Below are positions 51,503 through 59,982 of a stretch of DNA of 64,000 nt, one piece after another. Each line of letters begins with the position of its first letter. Within the stretch, counting starts at the first letter, position 1. A model generated the notes under the pieces. That model was not told where the DNA came from. It made no database searches and worked only from the letters and a program-made list of their open reading frames with translations. A program made the position numbers and the translations under genes. The stretch is taken from assembly GCF_025791835.1 (NCBI RefSeq), contig NZ_JAOXLP010000011.1:62001-126000 (forward strand), given 5' to 3'. The DNA comes from Roseomonas xinghualingensis (GTDB taxonomy: Bacteria; Pseudomonadota; Alphaproteobacteria; Acetobacterales; Acetobacteraceae).

Positions 51503-51539
51503 TAAAAATATACTTGGGTCGTAAGACCACATTCTGTGG
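51503..51539 (-). terminator. Stem-loop plus T-rich stretch after the outer-membrane protein gene
   Basis: Just after the stop at 51542, the minus strand reads a CCACA/TGTGG stem (51527-51539) and an alternative GGTC/GACC stem (51517-51528), then TATATTTTTAACC. The stem arms share two bases, so only one can form at a time. It resembles an intrinsic terminator or attenuator ahead of the ATPase gene. Confidence 0.5.
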
Positions 51540-51541
51540 CA

Positions 51542-53233
51542 CTAGAAGGTCTTCTGCAGGCCAGCCAGAATGATGTTCTGCAGCCCTCGGTTCGTTGGGG
51601 AATCAGATCCCCGATTGGTGAGAATGTATTGCAGCGTTCCCACCAGGCTTTCGCTGAAGCTGTATCTCAGCGCGGCGCTGGCAGTGAATACGTCGCCGGA
51701 CCCGGCTGCCACGGGCGATTTGTAGCGGCCATACTCCAGATAGCTCACCGTGGTCGCCCGTGGCGTCAACTCGTGAGCCCAGATGAGGCTGCCGGAGGTG
51801 CCTCGCTGTGAAAAGGCCAGCGTACCGGGCGCGACCGAAACCGGACTCTGATCCTCATCAAGGATCGAGAACGTGAAGGTGTCCCGGGGCCAGCTCTGGC
51901 TGATGGAGGCTGTGAAGCGGCGGACGCGGAAGAGGCTGCTTTGCAGAGCCAGAAAGGAGCCTGAATAGAACAGGGGGGCACCGGTTGTGGCGTCCACCGG
52001 GTTGCCCCACGGATCGACCTCGCTGGTGGTCAGCACATTCTGGTCACGGCCCAGATCGGTCGAAAGTGTATCGGAATAGCTGGCGCTGATCCGAGTGCGA
52101 GCGCCGACGGGAAAGTTAGCGGCCAGGAAAGGGGAATTGAAGCCATTCCTGCGGCCGTATTTTACGATAATGGTGCTGTCCGGCACCGGCGTGAGGCGCA
52201 TGCCGACGGCCCAGATCGGGCCGCTGATCTGCAGGGGCGGCACACCACCATATTTCTGGTCCTCATACCCGCCTTCGACCAGCGCCGCGATGTTGCGGAA
52301 CACGGCGTAGCGCAACTCGACAGTCGCGAAGTTGCGGTGTGCATCATCCAGAACGCCGGTGCCTGAATACTTCGTGCCGTCGATCGTTGCCTCAAAACCC
52401 AGGCGGCCGAAATCATCACCGGAGCGCAGAACGGCGAAGCCCTCATGGGCTGTGAATTCTTGCTGTGTAAAATAGGGCTGGCTCGTGTCGGGTAGGAACG
52501 CGTCATCGCCATCCTGCACCCCGTACTGGAAGGCGTAGCCGACCTGGAGGGTGGCGAGGCTGCCGAACCGGTGGACCAGATAAGGTGAGATCTGCGTTCC
52601 GAAGCTTTGCGCGAGGTTGCTGCGGTCCGTTAATGCCGTGCCCTCTGGGGCATATCCGCCGGTGATCGTCCTTGTTGTTGCGAAGGCGCGCGCATCAAGG
52701 AATGCAGTCTGCGGAACGAGTACCGCAACAGCCTGGGCATTCAAATTGTGATCCAGGCGGTTCTGGCTGCTGTCGACAGCGTAGATCTGGGCAAGAGGGG
52801 CGTAGGTAAGCGTGCCTCTCAGCCAGGCTGTATCAGCCGAGGCCTGCACTGTGGGGGTGAAGGCCGTGATGAAATCTGCCTGGCGGTCCGATTTGGTCCC
52901 GGACACATTGTCCGTGGCAAGAAGTTGCGCGCCAAGGCTGAAATTGACCTCCCAGGGCTTTCCGGAATCAACGGACGGAGGCTCTCTGAGATAGAGTGGA
53001 AACCCGAATGCTCCAAGCCTTACCTCCGGAGCCATTGCTCGCGAGGGGTCGGTCTGCATGATGCCTTCGTCCAACCCTGCCGGGGAAATGGTTGAGAGTG
53101 CCGGCTGAGATGTCGTGGCCAAGCCAAGCGGAGGCGGCTCCGCAAGGACCGGAAAGGCAACTACTGCAGAAGAGCAGGCTCCGATCCAACGCGGCAGCCT
53201 GCCGCGTCGGGCAAGTCGTGCGCTGTCAGGCAT
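51542..53233 (-). CDS. Outer-membrane protein of XrtA/PEP-CTERM loci (TIGR03016-like)
   Basis: A protein of about 563 residues. ATG at 53233 (GTG at 53245 is an alternative) is followed by a signal-like segment (IGACSSAVVAFPVLAEPPP) and long alternation of beta strands ending ILAGLQKTF, the terminal Phe expected of a beta-barrel. It belongs with TIGR03016-type proteins that accompany XrtA polysaccharide export. It overlaps the tyrosine-kinase-like gene slightly and is the largest component of this locus. Confidence 0.86.
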   Translation of the reverse strand: MPDSARLARRGRLPRWIGACSSAVVAFPVLAEPPPLGLATTSQPALSTISPAGLDEGIMQTDPSRAMAPEVRLGAFGFPLYLREPPSVDSGKPWEVNFSLGAQLLATDNVSGTKSDRQADFITAFTPTVQASADTAWLRGTLTYAPLAQIYAVDSSQNRLDHNLNAQAVAVLVPQTAFLDARAFATTRTITGGYAPEGTALTDRSNLAQSFGTQISPYLVHRFGSLATLQVGYAFQYGVQDGDDAFLPDTSQPYFTQQEFTAHEGFAVLRSGDDFGRLGFEATIDGTKYSGTGVLDDAHRNFATVELRYAVFRNIAALVEGGYEDQKYGGVPPLQISGPIWAVGMRLTPVPDSTIIVKYGRRNGFNSPFLAANFPVGARTRISASYSDTLSTDLGRDQNVLTTSEVDPWGNPVDATTGAPLFYSGSFLALQSSLFRVRRFTASISQSWPRDTFTFSILDEDQSPVSVAPGTLAFSQRGTSGSLIWAHELTPRATTVSYLEYGRYKSPVAAGSGDVFTASAALRYSFSESLVGTLQYILTNRGSDSPTNRGLQNIILAGLQKTF

Positions 53234-54128
53234 CCGAATAGACACCGAAGGTGGAACTGGCGGTCAGTTGGGCCTTGTTCAGCAGGAGCTGGATGGTCGG
53301 ACATGACTCGACCATGTCGAGTGCCGCTTCAAGCTCATCGCGTTGGGTGCATTCGGCCTCCACCACCATGACTACCTGCCCGGCGATGGGCGCCAGCGTA
53401 CTGGGATCGCTGGTGGAAAGGCAGGGCGGCATGTCAACGATGATGGCGTGGTCGGGCAGGGCTGCGGACAGGCGCTGGATGGCGGCCGCCATTGCCGCGC
53501 CGGGAGGCATGTCAGGCCCATTCGGGGGAGGCGCGCCATAAGGCATGAACAGAAGCTGGCTCAATTCCGTAGGGCGTAGAAGATCGTTGGGCCAGAGATT
53601 GGGGTTATCCGCGAAGATCCGCAGTCCGGCGGCATCGGGAAGGCCTAGTAGGTGAGTAAGTGATCCTGACTTGCTGTCAGCATCCACAAGAACAACAGGC
53701 TGGGCACCGCTGGTAGCGAGACTGGCCGCAAGGTTCAGTGCCGTGAAGGATTTCCCCTCGCCCGGCCTGGCGCTGGTAACCAGGGCAACCCGTGCCTGGC
53801 TGCCGCTGGACACTGCGCCCTTCATGGCCCGCGAGACCTGGTTCTGGACCACGCTGATCTCTTCTGAGACCCGCCCGCGCGCACGCGTGGGAAGGGCAAC
53901 CAGCCCTGCGCGTGTCAGCGTGTCGAGGCTCAGGACCGGGTGAGTTGAGCTCGCGGCGGGAGGCGAGGCAGGTGTTGGCCCTTCGTGGCGGCTGGCCTGG
54001 GCGTGTTCGTCATTGATGCCCGGTGGCTTCGGCTTGGACGCCGGCCTTGGCATATCCAATCCATCAAGGTTGCCCATAGCCTCGACGGCGCGCTCCACCA
54101 GATGGGAGCCGTGGCTGTTTCTTGTCAT
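53226..54128 (-). CDS. Tyrosine-kinase-like ATPase of polysaccharide export (CpsD/BY-kinase type)
   Basis: A 300-residue cytosolic protein. Walker A-type SARPGEGKSFTALNLA, Walker A' VVLVDADSKSGSLTHLLG and Walker B-like IIVDMPP are visible, as in BY-kinases that partner Wzz-like proteins. The C-terminus ...ASSTFGVYSDA has only one Tyr and no tyrosine cluster, so autophosphorylation may be weak or at other sites. ATG at 54128 lies in the stop of the chain-length gene (ATGA). It probably regulates polymer chain length. Confidence 0.87.
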   Translation of the reverse strand: MTRNSHGSHLVERAVEAMGNLDGLDMPRPASKPKPPGINDEHAQASRHEGPTPASPPAASSTHPVLSLDTLTRAGLVALPTRARGRVSEEISVVQNQVSRAMKGAVSSGSQARVALVTSARPGEGKSFTALNLAASLATSGAQPVVLVDADSKSGSLTHLLGLPDAAGLRIFADNPNLWPNDLLRPTELSQLLFMPYGAPPPNGPDMPPGAAMAAAIQRLSAALPDHAIIVDMPPCLSTSDPSTLAPIAGQVVMVVEAECTQRDELEAALDMVESCPTIQLLLNKAQLTASSTFGVYSDA

Positions 54129-55615
54129 GTCGCGGCCTTCGCCAGCAGAGCCGGGCCAAGCAGGGTGACGCCAAAGGCCAACAACAGCAATGTGCAAGCT
54201 GCGCCAAAGGCCAGTGCGGACCAGGTTTTGTTTGCCCGCGTTCGGACTGCCGAGATGCCGCCTAGCACCGGTAGGCCGAGCGCACGCAGATCATGCACCG
54301 TGTAGAAGGTGCCATCGATGCGGCCCAGCAGGATCGCCACAGCACCACCGGCACCAAGGCCTAGCACCAACACCGCCAGATCCAAAAGCCCGCGCTTTGG
54401 CCACACCGGGATGGTTGGCAGCATCGGTGGATCCACCACCTCGAGCTTAACCCGTTCCGTGCCCACCCGTGCGGCATCTGCAATCTGGATGGATTCGCGC
54501 CGGGCGAGCAGTTCCTCAAGATTGCGGCGAAGCACGGTGTAGTCGCGGTCCAGGTTCATGAACTGCGCCTGGACCTCCGGCACGCCACGCGCAATCGTAT
54601 CCAGCCTGTCTAGTTCGGCTTCCCCATCGCGCACCTGACGCTCCAGGGAGGCAACCTGAGCTTCCGCGTCCACCAGCCGCATCTTGATCTGCTCATAGAC
54701 CGGATTTGGCCGGGAGGATGCGCGTGAGGTGGATTGACCATCATTGCCGCCGTTGGCGCGTAATTCCTGCAGCAAGGCGCGAGCGGTGACCACGTCTGGA
54801 TGGCGATTGGTGAAGCGTAGTCGCAGTTCACGAAGGTTCCGCTCTGCTTCGACAAGGCGCGTGGCAGGGGAATCGTTGCCGCCTTCCGTCGTGCTGGGTG
54901 GAACCCCGACCAGTTGCTGCTTGGTCAGGTCTCGCCGCATCCTGGCATCCTGCAACTCGCCGCGTAGCTGTTGCACCCGGCTGCGGCCCCCTTCAAGGCG
55001 TGAGACGCCGCCTTCCGAAGGCAGGAGATCAATGTACTGCGCCTGGAAATCTGCGCGGCGTTGCTCGGCCTCGCGGAGTCTGGCTTCGTAGAAGGCGATC
55101 TGCTGAAGCAAGAACTGCCGGGCATTCTCGAATTGCTCCCGATCCGAGCCGACCGCAGCCTCAACGAAAACATCCAGCGTGTTCTTGACAACGTCATAGG
55201 CCATTTGAGGGCTGGGATCGGAGTACTCTATGGTAAACAGATTGCGTGTCTGCGCCGTGATGCGGATGTCCTTCGATAGTTTCTCCAGAAGGCTCTCCCG
55301 CGTGGCCTCGCCGATCATCCGATCGCTCAGGTTGGATTTGTTGAATACCATCTCGAGATTGGGTCGGCTCAGTAAGGTGCGCTGCAGCAGCTCGACTTGG
55401 CCGGCAGGCGAACTGTCCAGGGCTATGCCGCGTAGCAGCACGCCCAATACCGCGTCCGCATCGGCATAGACGCGTGCGCGCACCTGGTATCTGTCAGGAA
55501 TGGCATGCACGCCGACCCAGCCAAGTAGGCAAACGAGCCATGCCACAGCCAAAGCCTTCCAGCGGAAGCGCCAGGCGGCTGCAGCATGACGCCGGACCAG
55601 TGCGACGATCTGCAC
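54125..55615 (-). CDS. Polysaccharide chain-length determinant (Wzz/GNVR type, XrtA-locus)
   Basis: A 496-residue inner-membrane protein. A helix near the N-terminus (WLVCLLGWVGVHAI), a long periplasmic coiled-coil region (about residues 180-330), FMNLDRDYTVLRRNLEELLARRES (GNVR-like), a Pro-rich VVDPPMLPTIPVWPKR and a C-terminal helix define the class. GTG at 55615 has GAGGAGAG upstream. The kinase-like gene follows at once. It stands second in the minus-strand operon. Confidence 0.92.
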   Translation of the reverse strand: MQIVALVRRHAAAAWRFRWKALAVAWLVCLLGWVGVHAIPDRYQVRARVYADADAVLGVLLRGIALDSSPAGQVELLQRTLLSRPNLEMVFNKSNLSDRMIGEATRESLLEKLSKDIRITAQTRNLFTIEYSDPSPQMAYDVVKNTLDVFVEAAVGSDREQFENARQFLLQQIAFYEARLREAEQRRADFQAQYIDLLPSEGGVSRLEGGRSRVQQLRGELQDARMRRDLTKQQLVGVPPSTTEGGNDSPATRLVEAERNLRELRLRFTNRHPDVVTARALLQELRANGGNDGQSTSRASSRPNPVYEQIKMRLVDAEAQVASLERQVRDGEAELDRLDTIARGVPEVQAQFMNLDRDYTVLRRNLEELLARRESIQIADAARVGTERVKLEVVDPPMLPTIPVWPKRGLLDLAVLVLGLGAGGAVAILLGRIDGTFYTVHDLRALGLPVLGGISAVRTRANKTWSALAFGAACTLLLLAFGVTLLGPALLAKAAT

Positions 55616-55627
55616 CCTGTCTCTCCT

Positions 55628-56251
55628 CTAGAACCAGGCAGTGGGTATGACGAGAGTGTCCCCGGGCTGGAGGGGCATGTCCTGGGTCACGTCACCCTCG
55701 CGCAGCAGATCAGCCAGGCGCACTCGGATTCTGTCAGCCTGACCGCTTTCCGGTCTGCGACGTATGATCTCGGCCCTATTGCCTGCCGCATACCGTGTCA
55801 GCCCCTTCGCCTCGATCATCACGTCCAGCACGGTCATGCCCTCGCGATAGGGAAGAGCCATGGGTTGTGCGGCCTCGCCGATCAGGCGGATCTGCCGGCT
55901 GGGAGGTCCGAGGAAGGATTGCACCATCACTGTCACGTTCGGCTCGAGTACGTAGCTTCCTAGCTGCTTCTCGATATCGTTCGCGAGTTGTGTGGGGGTG
56001 CGGCCTGCAGCGTTCAGGTCAGGGATCAATGGGAGGGAAAGGCGCCCGTCTGGCCGCACCGGAAGATCCGTCGCGCTAAGTTCTGGCGCCCGGTAGACGA
56101 AGACATTGAGCTTGTCTCCAGGGCCGATCACGTAATCAGGTGCCGACATAACCGGCTCGGAAACCGAAGGCGGCGGTGGTGCACTGCATGCCGAGAGAAG
56201 AGCCATAAGCCCAGCCGCATACGAACCGACACGCACACGTTGCTCCCCCAT
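55628..56251 (-). CDS. Outer-membrane polysaccharide export lipoprotein (Wza/EpsE-like)
   Basis: A 207-residue lipoprotein (lipobox LLSAC near residue 21) with YVIGPGDKLNVFVYRAPELS, the polysaccharide biosynthesis/export domain, and SLBB region QIRLIGEAAQPMALPYREGMTVLDVMIEAKG, ending LQPGDTLVIPTAWF. ATG at 56251 is preferred; 31 extra N-terminal residues from an upstream start have no signal. It forms the outer-membrane export ring. It is first in its operon and diverges from the sugar transferase gene. Confidence 0.9.
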   Translation of the reverse strand: MGEQRVRVGSYAAGLMALLSACSAPPPPSVSEPVMSAPDYVIGPGDKLNVFVYRAPELSATDLPVRPDGRLSLPLIPDLNAAGRTPTQLANDIEKQLGSYVLEPNVTVMVQSFLGPPSRQIRLIGEAAQPMALPYREGMTVLDVMIEAKGLTRYAAGNRAEIIRRRPESGQADRIRVRLADLLREGDVTQDMPLQPGDTLVIPTAWF

Positions 56252-56618
56252 GTCTTCTGTCTCGTCCTTTCCAATCAGCGGTTTGGGCTGTGCAGAAGCC
56301 TTGTTCTTATCGCCCGATCCGTGACCGCAGAAGTTGTAAACCAAGCGGCATTATACGTGGTTTGAGGATGCATGCGAGCACAAAACAACGGTACCGAAAC
56401 AAATTGAAGCTCTCTCGGCAACGTGAACTTCCTTTCTTATCCGGAATATTCGACAGTCTGCCGGTGAGCCTTTGGGTGCCGGGAACGCACCTCCCGCAAG
56501 AGGCGGAAGAAGAAATACACGTCCCGCGTGTGAGTTGTTGGGGAGCGCCTGTCGGCAATCTGCATATGAGCGATCTTCTTCAGCCGCGGCCTAGGATCTC
56601 TCGCTCAGAGGGACAGCC
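56252..56618. promoter_or_regulatory. Divergent intergenic region of the exopolysaccharide locus
   Basis: 367 bases without a convincing gene, distinctly more A+T-rich than the surroundings. It must carry the promoters for both EPS arms. ATTATA at 56350-56355 reads TATAAT on the minus strand about 95 bases before the Wza-like start, but I see no well-spaced -35. GGAATATTC near 56440 is a short palindrome. Nothing here was recognised as a defined operator. Confidence 0.55.
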
Positions 56619-57974
56619 ATGACAAATCTATTCGGCCACAGCGTCCGGTCCGAGATGCTTCTTCTTTATCTGGTAGAGGGCCTCGTGTGCTTTAGTGCGG
56701 TCTATCTCCTCCTTGCTATGGGAGCGGCCCAGAGCACACTGGTTGAGGGCGGGGGCGGTGCTGCTTTCGCTGCGGTGCTCGCCCTTTCCTCGGGGCCGGT
56801 ATCGGGTGCAGCTGGACTCTATCAGCTTGAGGCATGGTCTCAGATTAGGCGAATTGTTGCGGGTGTGATATTTGCTGGCTTGCTTTTGCTGGCACTCGCC
56901 TTGCTTACTCTCAAAGTGCTTGGACCGGTTTTCCCCGAGGGGCTGGTGTGGCAAGGCCTGCTGGAAGTCCTTCTTGCGACGACCGCTGCTGTTGTGCTGA
57001 CGCGCATCGGCTTCGTCAGTGCCTCGCGTGCCGGTCTGTTCACTCGCCGTGTCGCGGTCGTACGTGGGGCTTCCGGGCCATCTCAGACAGAGGCCGTGGT
57101 GCAGGATGATCGAGCGCCAGGGTCTTTTGAGATCGCACTTACTGCCGAGGGAAGCGAGAACCTGGATGCCGAGCTTGCGCTGGACCGCTTGCGTTCTCAT
57201 CACGTGTGGGCCGTCATCGCGGCAGATCCTGCTACAATCCCTGAGGATATCCGGCAGCGCTGCAACGGCGCCGGCGTGCGGGTCTTCGGTGATACCGAAT
57301 TCTGCGAGCGTCATCTAGGCAGGGTAAACCTCGATTGTCTCCCGGTTGAAGGAATTGCCGCTTCCGGCCGCGCACATGAAGGGCGGGTGGAGGCAGCGCT
57401 CCGGCGCGGTTTTGACGCAACAGTTTCCCTTCTGCTCCTGCTGCTGACATTACCGCTGCTGCTGTTGACTGCGCTCGCCATCAAGATCGACAGCCCAGGG
57501 CCCATCTTCTATCGGCAAGAGCGGGTCGGGCGAGACGGCCGGGTTTTCATGCTGCTTAAGTTTCGCAGCATGAGGATGGACGCCGAAGCCGGCGGAACGC
57601 CACGTTGGGCGACAAGGCATGATCAGCGCGTCACCCAGGTCGGGCGGTTCATTCGTCTGACCCGCATAGACGAGATACCGCAGGTTTTGAACGTACTGCG
57701 TGGAGACATGGCCTTCGTTGGACCCCGGCCTGAGCGACCCATTTTCGTGGAGCAGCTTGAGCGCCTTATCCCGCATTATCGCGACCGCGCCTGCGTCAAG
57801 CCTGGTATTACCGGATGGGCGCAGATCAACTTTCCCTATGGCGCCTCTGTTGAGGATGCGCGGCAGAAGCTGGCCTATGATCTCTACTACATCCGGCGGC
57901 GCAGTCTTTTCCTCGATCTGCTGATCCTTATCGCGACGGTGCGGGTTGTCCTGTTTCAGGAAGGCTCACGATGA
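56619..57974 (+). CDS. Undecaprenyl-phosphate sugar transferase, XrtA/PEP-CTERM-locus type (TIGR03013-like)
   Basis: A 451-residue polyprenyl glycosylphosphotransferase. N-terminal helices (about residues 10-115) precede a nucleotide-binding-like middle region and a C-terminal bacterial sugar transferase domain: DSPGPIFYRQERVGRDGRVFMLLKFRSMR, TRIDEIPQVLNVLRGDMAFVGPRPERP and CVKPGITGWAQINFPYG. It starts the polymer by loading the first sugar phosphate on undecaprenyl phosphate. ATG follows AGAGGGA. The small ORF at 57971 begins in its stop. Confidence 0.93.
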   Translation: MTNLFGHSVRSEMLLLYLVEGLVCFSAVYLLLAMGAAQSTLVEGGGGAAFAAVLALSSGPVSGAAGLYQLEAWSQIRRIVAGVIFAGLLLLALALLTLKVLGPVFPEGLVWQGLLEVLLATTAAVVLTRIGFVSASRAGLFTRRVAVVRGASGPSQTEAVVQDDRAPGSFEIALTAEGSENLDAELALDRLRSHHVWAVIAADPATIPEDIRQRCNGAGVRVFGDTEFCERHLGRVNLDCLPVEGIAASGRAHEGRVEAALRRGFDATVSLLLLLLTLPLLLLTALAIKIDSPGPIFYRQERVGRDGRVFMLLKFRSMRMDAEAGGTPRWATRHDQRVTQVGRFIRLTRIDEIPQVLNVLRGDMAFVGPRPERPIFVEQLERLIPHYRDRACVKPGITGWAQINFPYGASVEDARQKLAYDLYYIRRRSLFLDLLILIATVRVVLFQEGSR

Positions 57975-58225
57975 GTGCGCCAGTGGATGGGCGGGAAGGC
58001 CTGCGCTTGGCCTGGAGGCATGATCCTTCCGTCGCGCAAGAACTACACGCCAGATTTTCCAATAGAAGTGCTGCGAGCGCGTTCGGTTTAGTAACGGATG
58101 ACAGAGATCTGTATCGCGGCTGCATGGGAGCTGGCTGGATACACTGTTCGGCGCTTGCTGGTGCGGCGCCAGCGCTGCCACCGGAAATGCCGGCACGGCC
58201 TATTATGGGACCCGCGCTGTCATGA
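57971..58225 (+). CDS. Unrecognised small ORF overlapping the sugar transferase stop
   Basis: An 84-codon ORF whose ATG overlaps the sugar transferase stop (ATGA), like most real junctions here. It lacks a signal, helices or any recognised motif; residues 1-55 look plausible (REGLRLAWRHDPSVAQELHARFS), the rest is rich in Ala and Pro. It may be a truncated remnant of a longer gene or noise. Confidence 0.3.
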   Translation: MSAPVDGREGLRLAWRHDPSVAQELHARFSNRSAASAFGLVTDDRDLYRGCMGAGWIHCSALAGAAPALPPEMPARPIMGPALS

Positions 58226-58681
58226 TGGATCCTGCTCGCGAGCGTGCGGTGGATGCTGGCACTATGTGGGGCAACACCAGAGGCGTGGAACCACAACAGT
58301 GATCTGCGCAGCTGTGTTCGCTAGCGCGCCTCTGGAGCATTCCTTGCGCGATGCTGCCGGGGAAGGGAATGCTCATGGGATTGCATCCCGTGTTGCGTGT
58401 GAGAGATTGCCGAAGATGGCCAAATCTGGGTGCGGCGGCATGAGCACTCCACTGCTCCAAGGGAGCGTTCAGTGTGGTTGGCGTCACTGTTCCGGCAGAG
58501 CCCGTCAGCATCATCTGGGTCGCGGTTTTGGGCAGGCTGTCCAAGGTCATGTTTTGAGGGGTAGGGCTGAGGCTCAATCTTCGTGCCTTGGGCAGAGATC
58601 CTGGGGCAGGATCGGGGGCGTGCTGTGACGCTCATCGAAGAAGCAAGTGCTACACACATGGTAAGCGCTGGTTCTGTCAGG
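57975..58681. other. Gene-poor 0.7-kb stretch in the exopolysaccharide locus
   Basis: No frame on either strand gives a convincing protein beyond the 84-codon ORF. Codon use in the open frames is poor and Cys/His/Arg-rich. The composition is less G+C-rich than neighbours. Short protein-like segments occur in different frames (for example SRKNYTPDFPIEVLRARS in the second plus frame), which would fit a decayed gene, but I could not name one. Whether a promoter for the GT4 gene lies here is unclear. Confidence 0.5.
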
Positions 58682-59875
58682 ATGAAGAAGCCGATCCGGC
58701 TGCTGACCTTCAGCACGCTGTACCCCAATTCGCAGCGTCCGGCGCATGGCGTCTTCGTAGAGAACCGGCTGAGGCATCTTGTTGCCGGTGGCGAGGCAGC
58801 AAGTACGGTTCTGGCACCCGTGCCGTGGTTCCCTCTGCGATCATCCAGCTTTGGCGACTGGGCGCGACATGCTGCGGTACCGAAACAGGATGTTCGGTAT
58901 GGCTTGGCCATGCATCACCCGCGTTATCCGGTCATCCCGCGCATCGGCATGTCTGTGGCGCCCTTGCTGCTCTACCGGGCTGCTGCGGTGGCGGTGGAAA
59001 AGTTGGTGGCAGGTGGCCTGCAGTTCGACCTTATCGATGCTCACTACCTTTACCCGGACGGCGTGGCGGCGGTCTGGCTGGGTCGCCGCTTTGGGAAGCC
59101 CGTGGTGGTGACTGCGCGTGGCTCCGATGTCAGCCTTTTGCCGCGCTACCACGTGCCACGGCGGTTGATCCAGGGAGCGATCGCCGGTGCCGACGCCCTT
59201 ATTTCGGTGAGTGCAGGGCTGAAAGAGGGGCTGGTGGCGCTCGGGGCGCCAGCGGACAAGGTCATGGTTCTACGCAATGGCGTGGATCTGGAAATGTTCC
59301 ACCCTGTGATAGATCGCGCGGCGGCGCGGGCGGAGTTGGGGTTGGGAGAGGGGCCTACCCTTCTCTCTGCCGGCCACCTCATCGAACGGAAGGGCCATAA
59401 CCACGTCATCGAGGCGTTGGGCATGCTTCCCGGTCACACCTTGGTCGTGGTCGGTGAAGGCCCCGAGCGGGGAGCGCTGCAGGATTTGGCGCGGCGCTTG
59501 GGAGTGGCTGATCGCGTGCGCCTGCTGGGGGCCTGCCCCCATTACCGTATGCCACTCTACTACACCGCGGCCGATGTGCTGGTGCTTGCCTCAAGCCGGG
59601 AAGGCTGGGCGAATGTGTTGCTGGAGGCGATGGCCTGCGGCACGCCGGTCGTCGCAAGCCCTGCATGGGGAAGTCGGGAGGCGGTGCGGGCCCCGGAAGC
59701 GGGACTGGTGCTGGGCGAGGTCACGGCAAAGGCCATCGCGGATGGGGTGCGCCACCTGCTTGCCGCCCCGCCGGCCCGCGAGGCAACACGGCGCTACGCG
59801 GCAGGCTTTGGTTGGGACGAGACGACCGCCGGGCAGATTGCCGTGTTCCGCAGAGTGTTGGGGCAGGTGCAATGA
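58682..59875 (+). CDS. GT4-family glycosyltransferase of the exopolysaccharide locus
   Basis: A 397-residue GT-B enzyme. N-terminal LLTFSTLYPNSQRPAHGVFVENRLRHL, VVVTARGSDVSLLPRY and the donor-binding EGWANVLLEAMACGTPVVASPAWGS (E-x7-E motif) identify retaining GT4 transferases. ATG at 58682 is chosen because it precedes the first beta strand closely; a GTG at 58625 would add 19 residues. It probably extends the lipid-linked repeat unit. Its stop overlaps the tiny ORF that follows (ATGA). Confidence 0.9.
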   Translation: MKKPIRLLTFSTLYPNSQRPAHGVFVENRLRHLVAGGEAASTVLAPVPWFPLRSSSFGDWARHAAVPKQDVRYGLAMHHPRYPVIPRIGMSVAPLLLYRAAAVAVEKLVAGGLQFDLIDAHYLYPDGVAAVWLGRRFGKPVVVTARGSDVSLLPRYHVPRRLIQGAIAGADALISVSAGLKEGLVALGAPADKVMVLRNGVDLEMFHPVIDRAAARAELGLGEGPTLLSAGHLIERKGHNHVIEALGMLPGHTLVVVGEGPERGALQDLARRLGVADRVRLLGACPHYRMPLYYTAADVLVLASSREGWANVLLEAMACGTPVVASPAWGSREAVRAPEAGLVLGEVTAKAIADGVRHLLAAPPAREATRRYAAGFGWDETTAGQIAVFRRVLGQVQ

Positions 59876-59982
59876 ATGGCTGCATTGTTCCGGACGATGT
59901 GCGGTGGGGCGCCACAGAAAGCGCGTCGAGGCATCAGGCATGCGTCACGCCTGCCGCTCAAACGGGAGGACCGGGAAGGTGA
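59872..59982 (+). CDS. Tiny translationally coupled ORF between glycosyltransferase and epimerase
   Basis: A 36-codon ORF. Its ATG overlaps the GT4 stop (ATGA), and its TGA overlaps the epimerase ATG (TGATG), so it bridges both genes without a gap. The first residues NGCIVPDDVRWG faintly recall the first coil of a hexapeptide acyltransferase, so it may be a remnant; it may also serve only to carry ribosomes through to the epimerase. No independent evidence of a functional peptide. Confidence 0.4.
   Translation: MNGCIVPDDVRWGATESASRHQACVTPAAQTGGPGR

Noticed and set aside
58321..58911. 196-codon minus-strand frame in the gene-poor EPS stretch
   Set aside because: It runs into the GT4 gene antisense and shows no domain or ribosome site; a short part may be protein-like but the support is insufficient.
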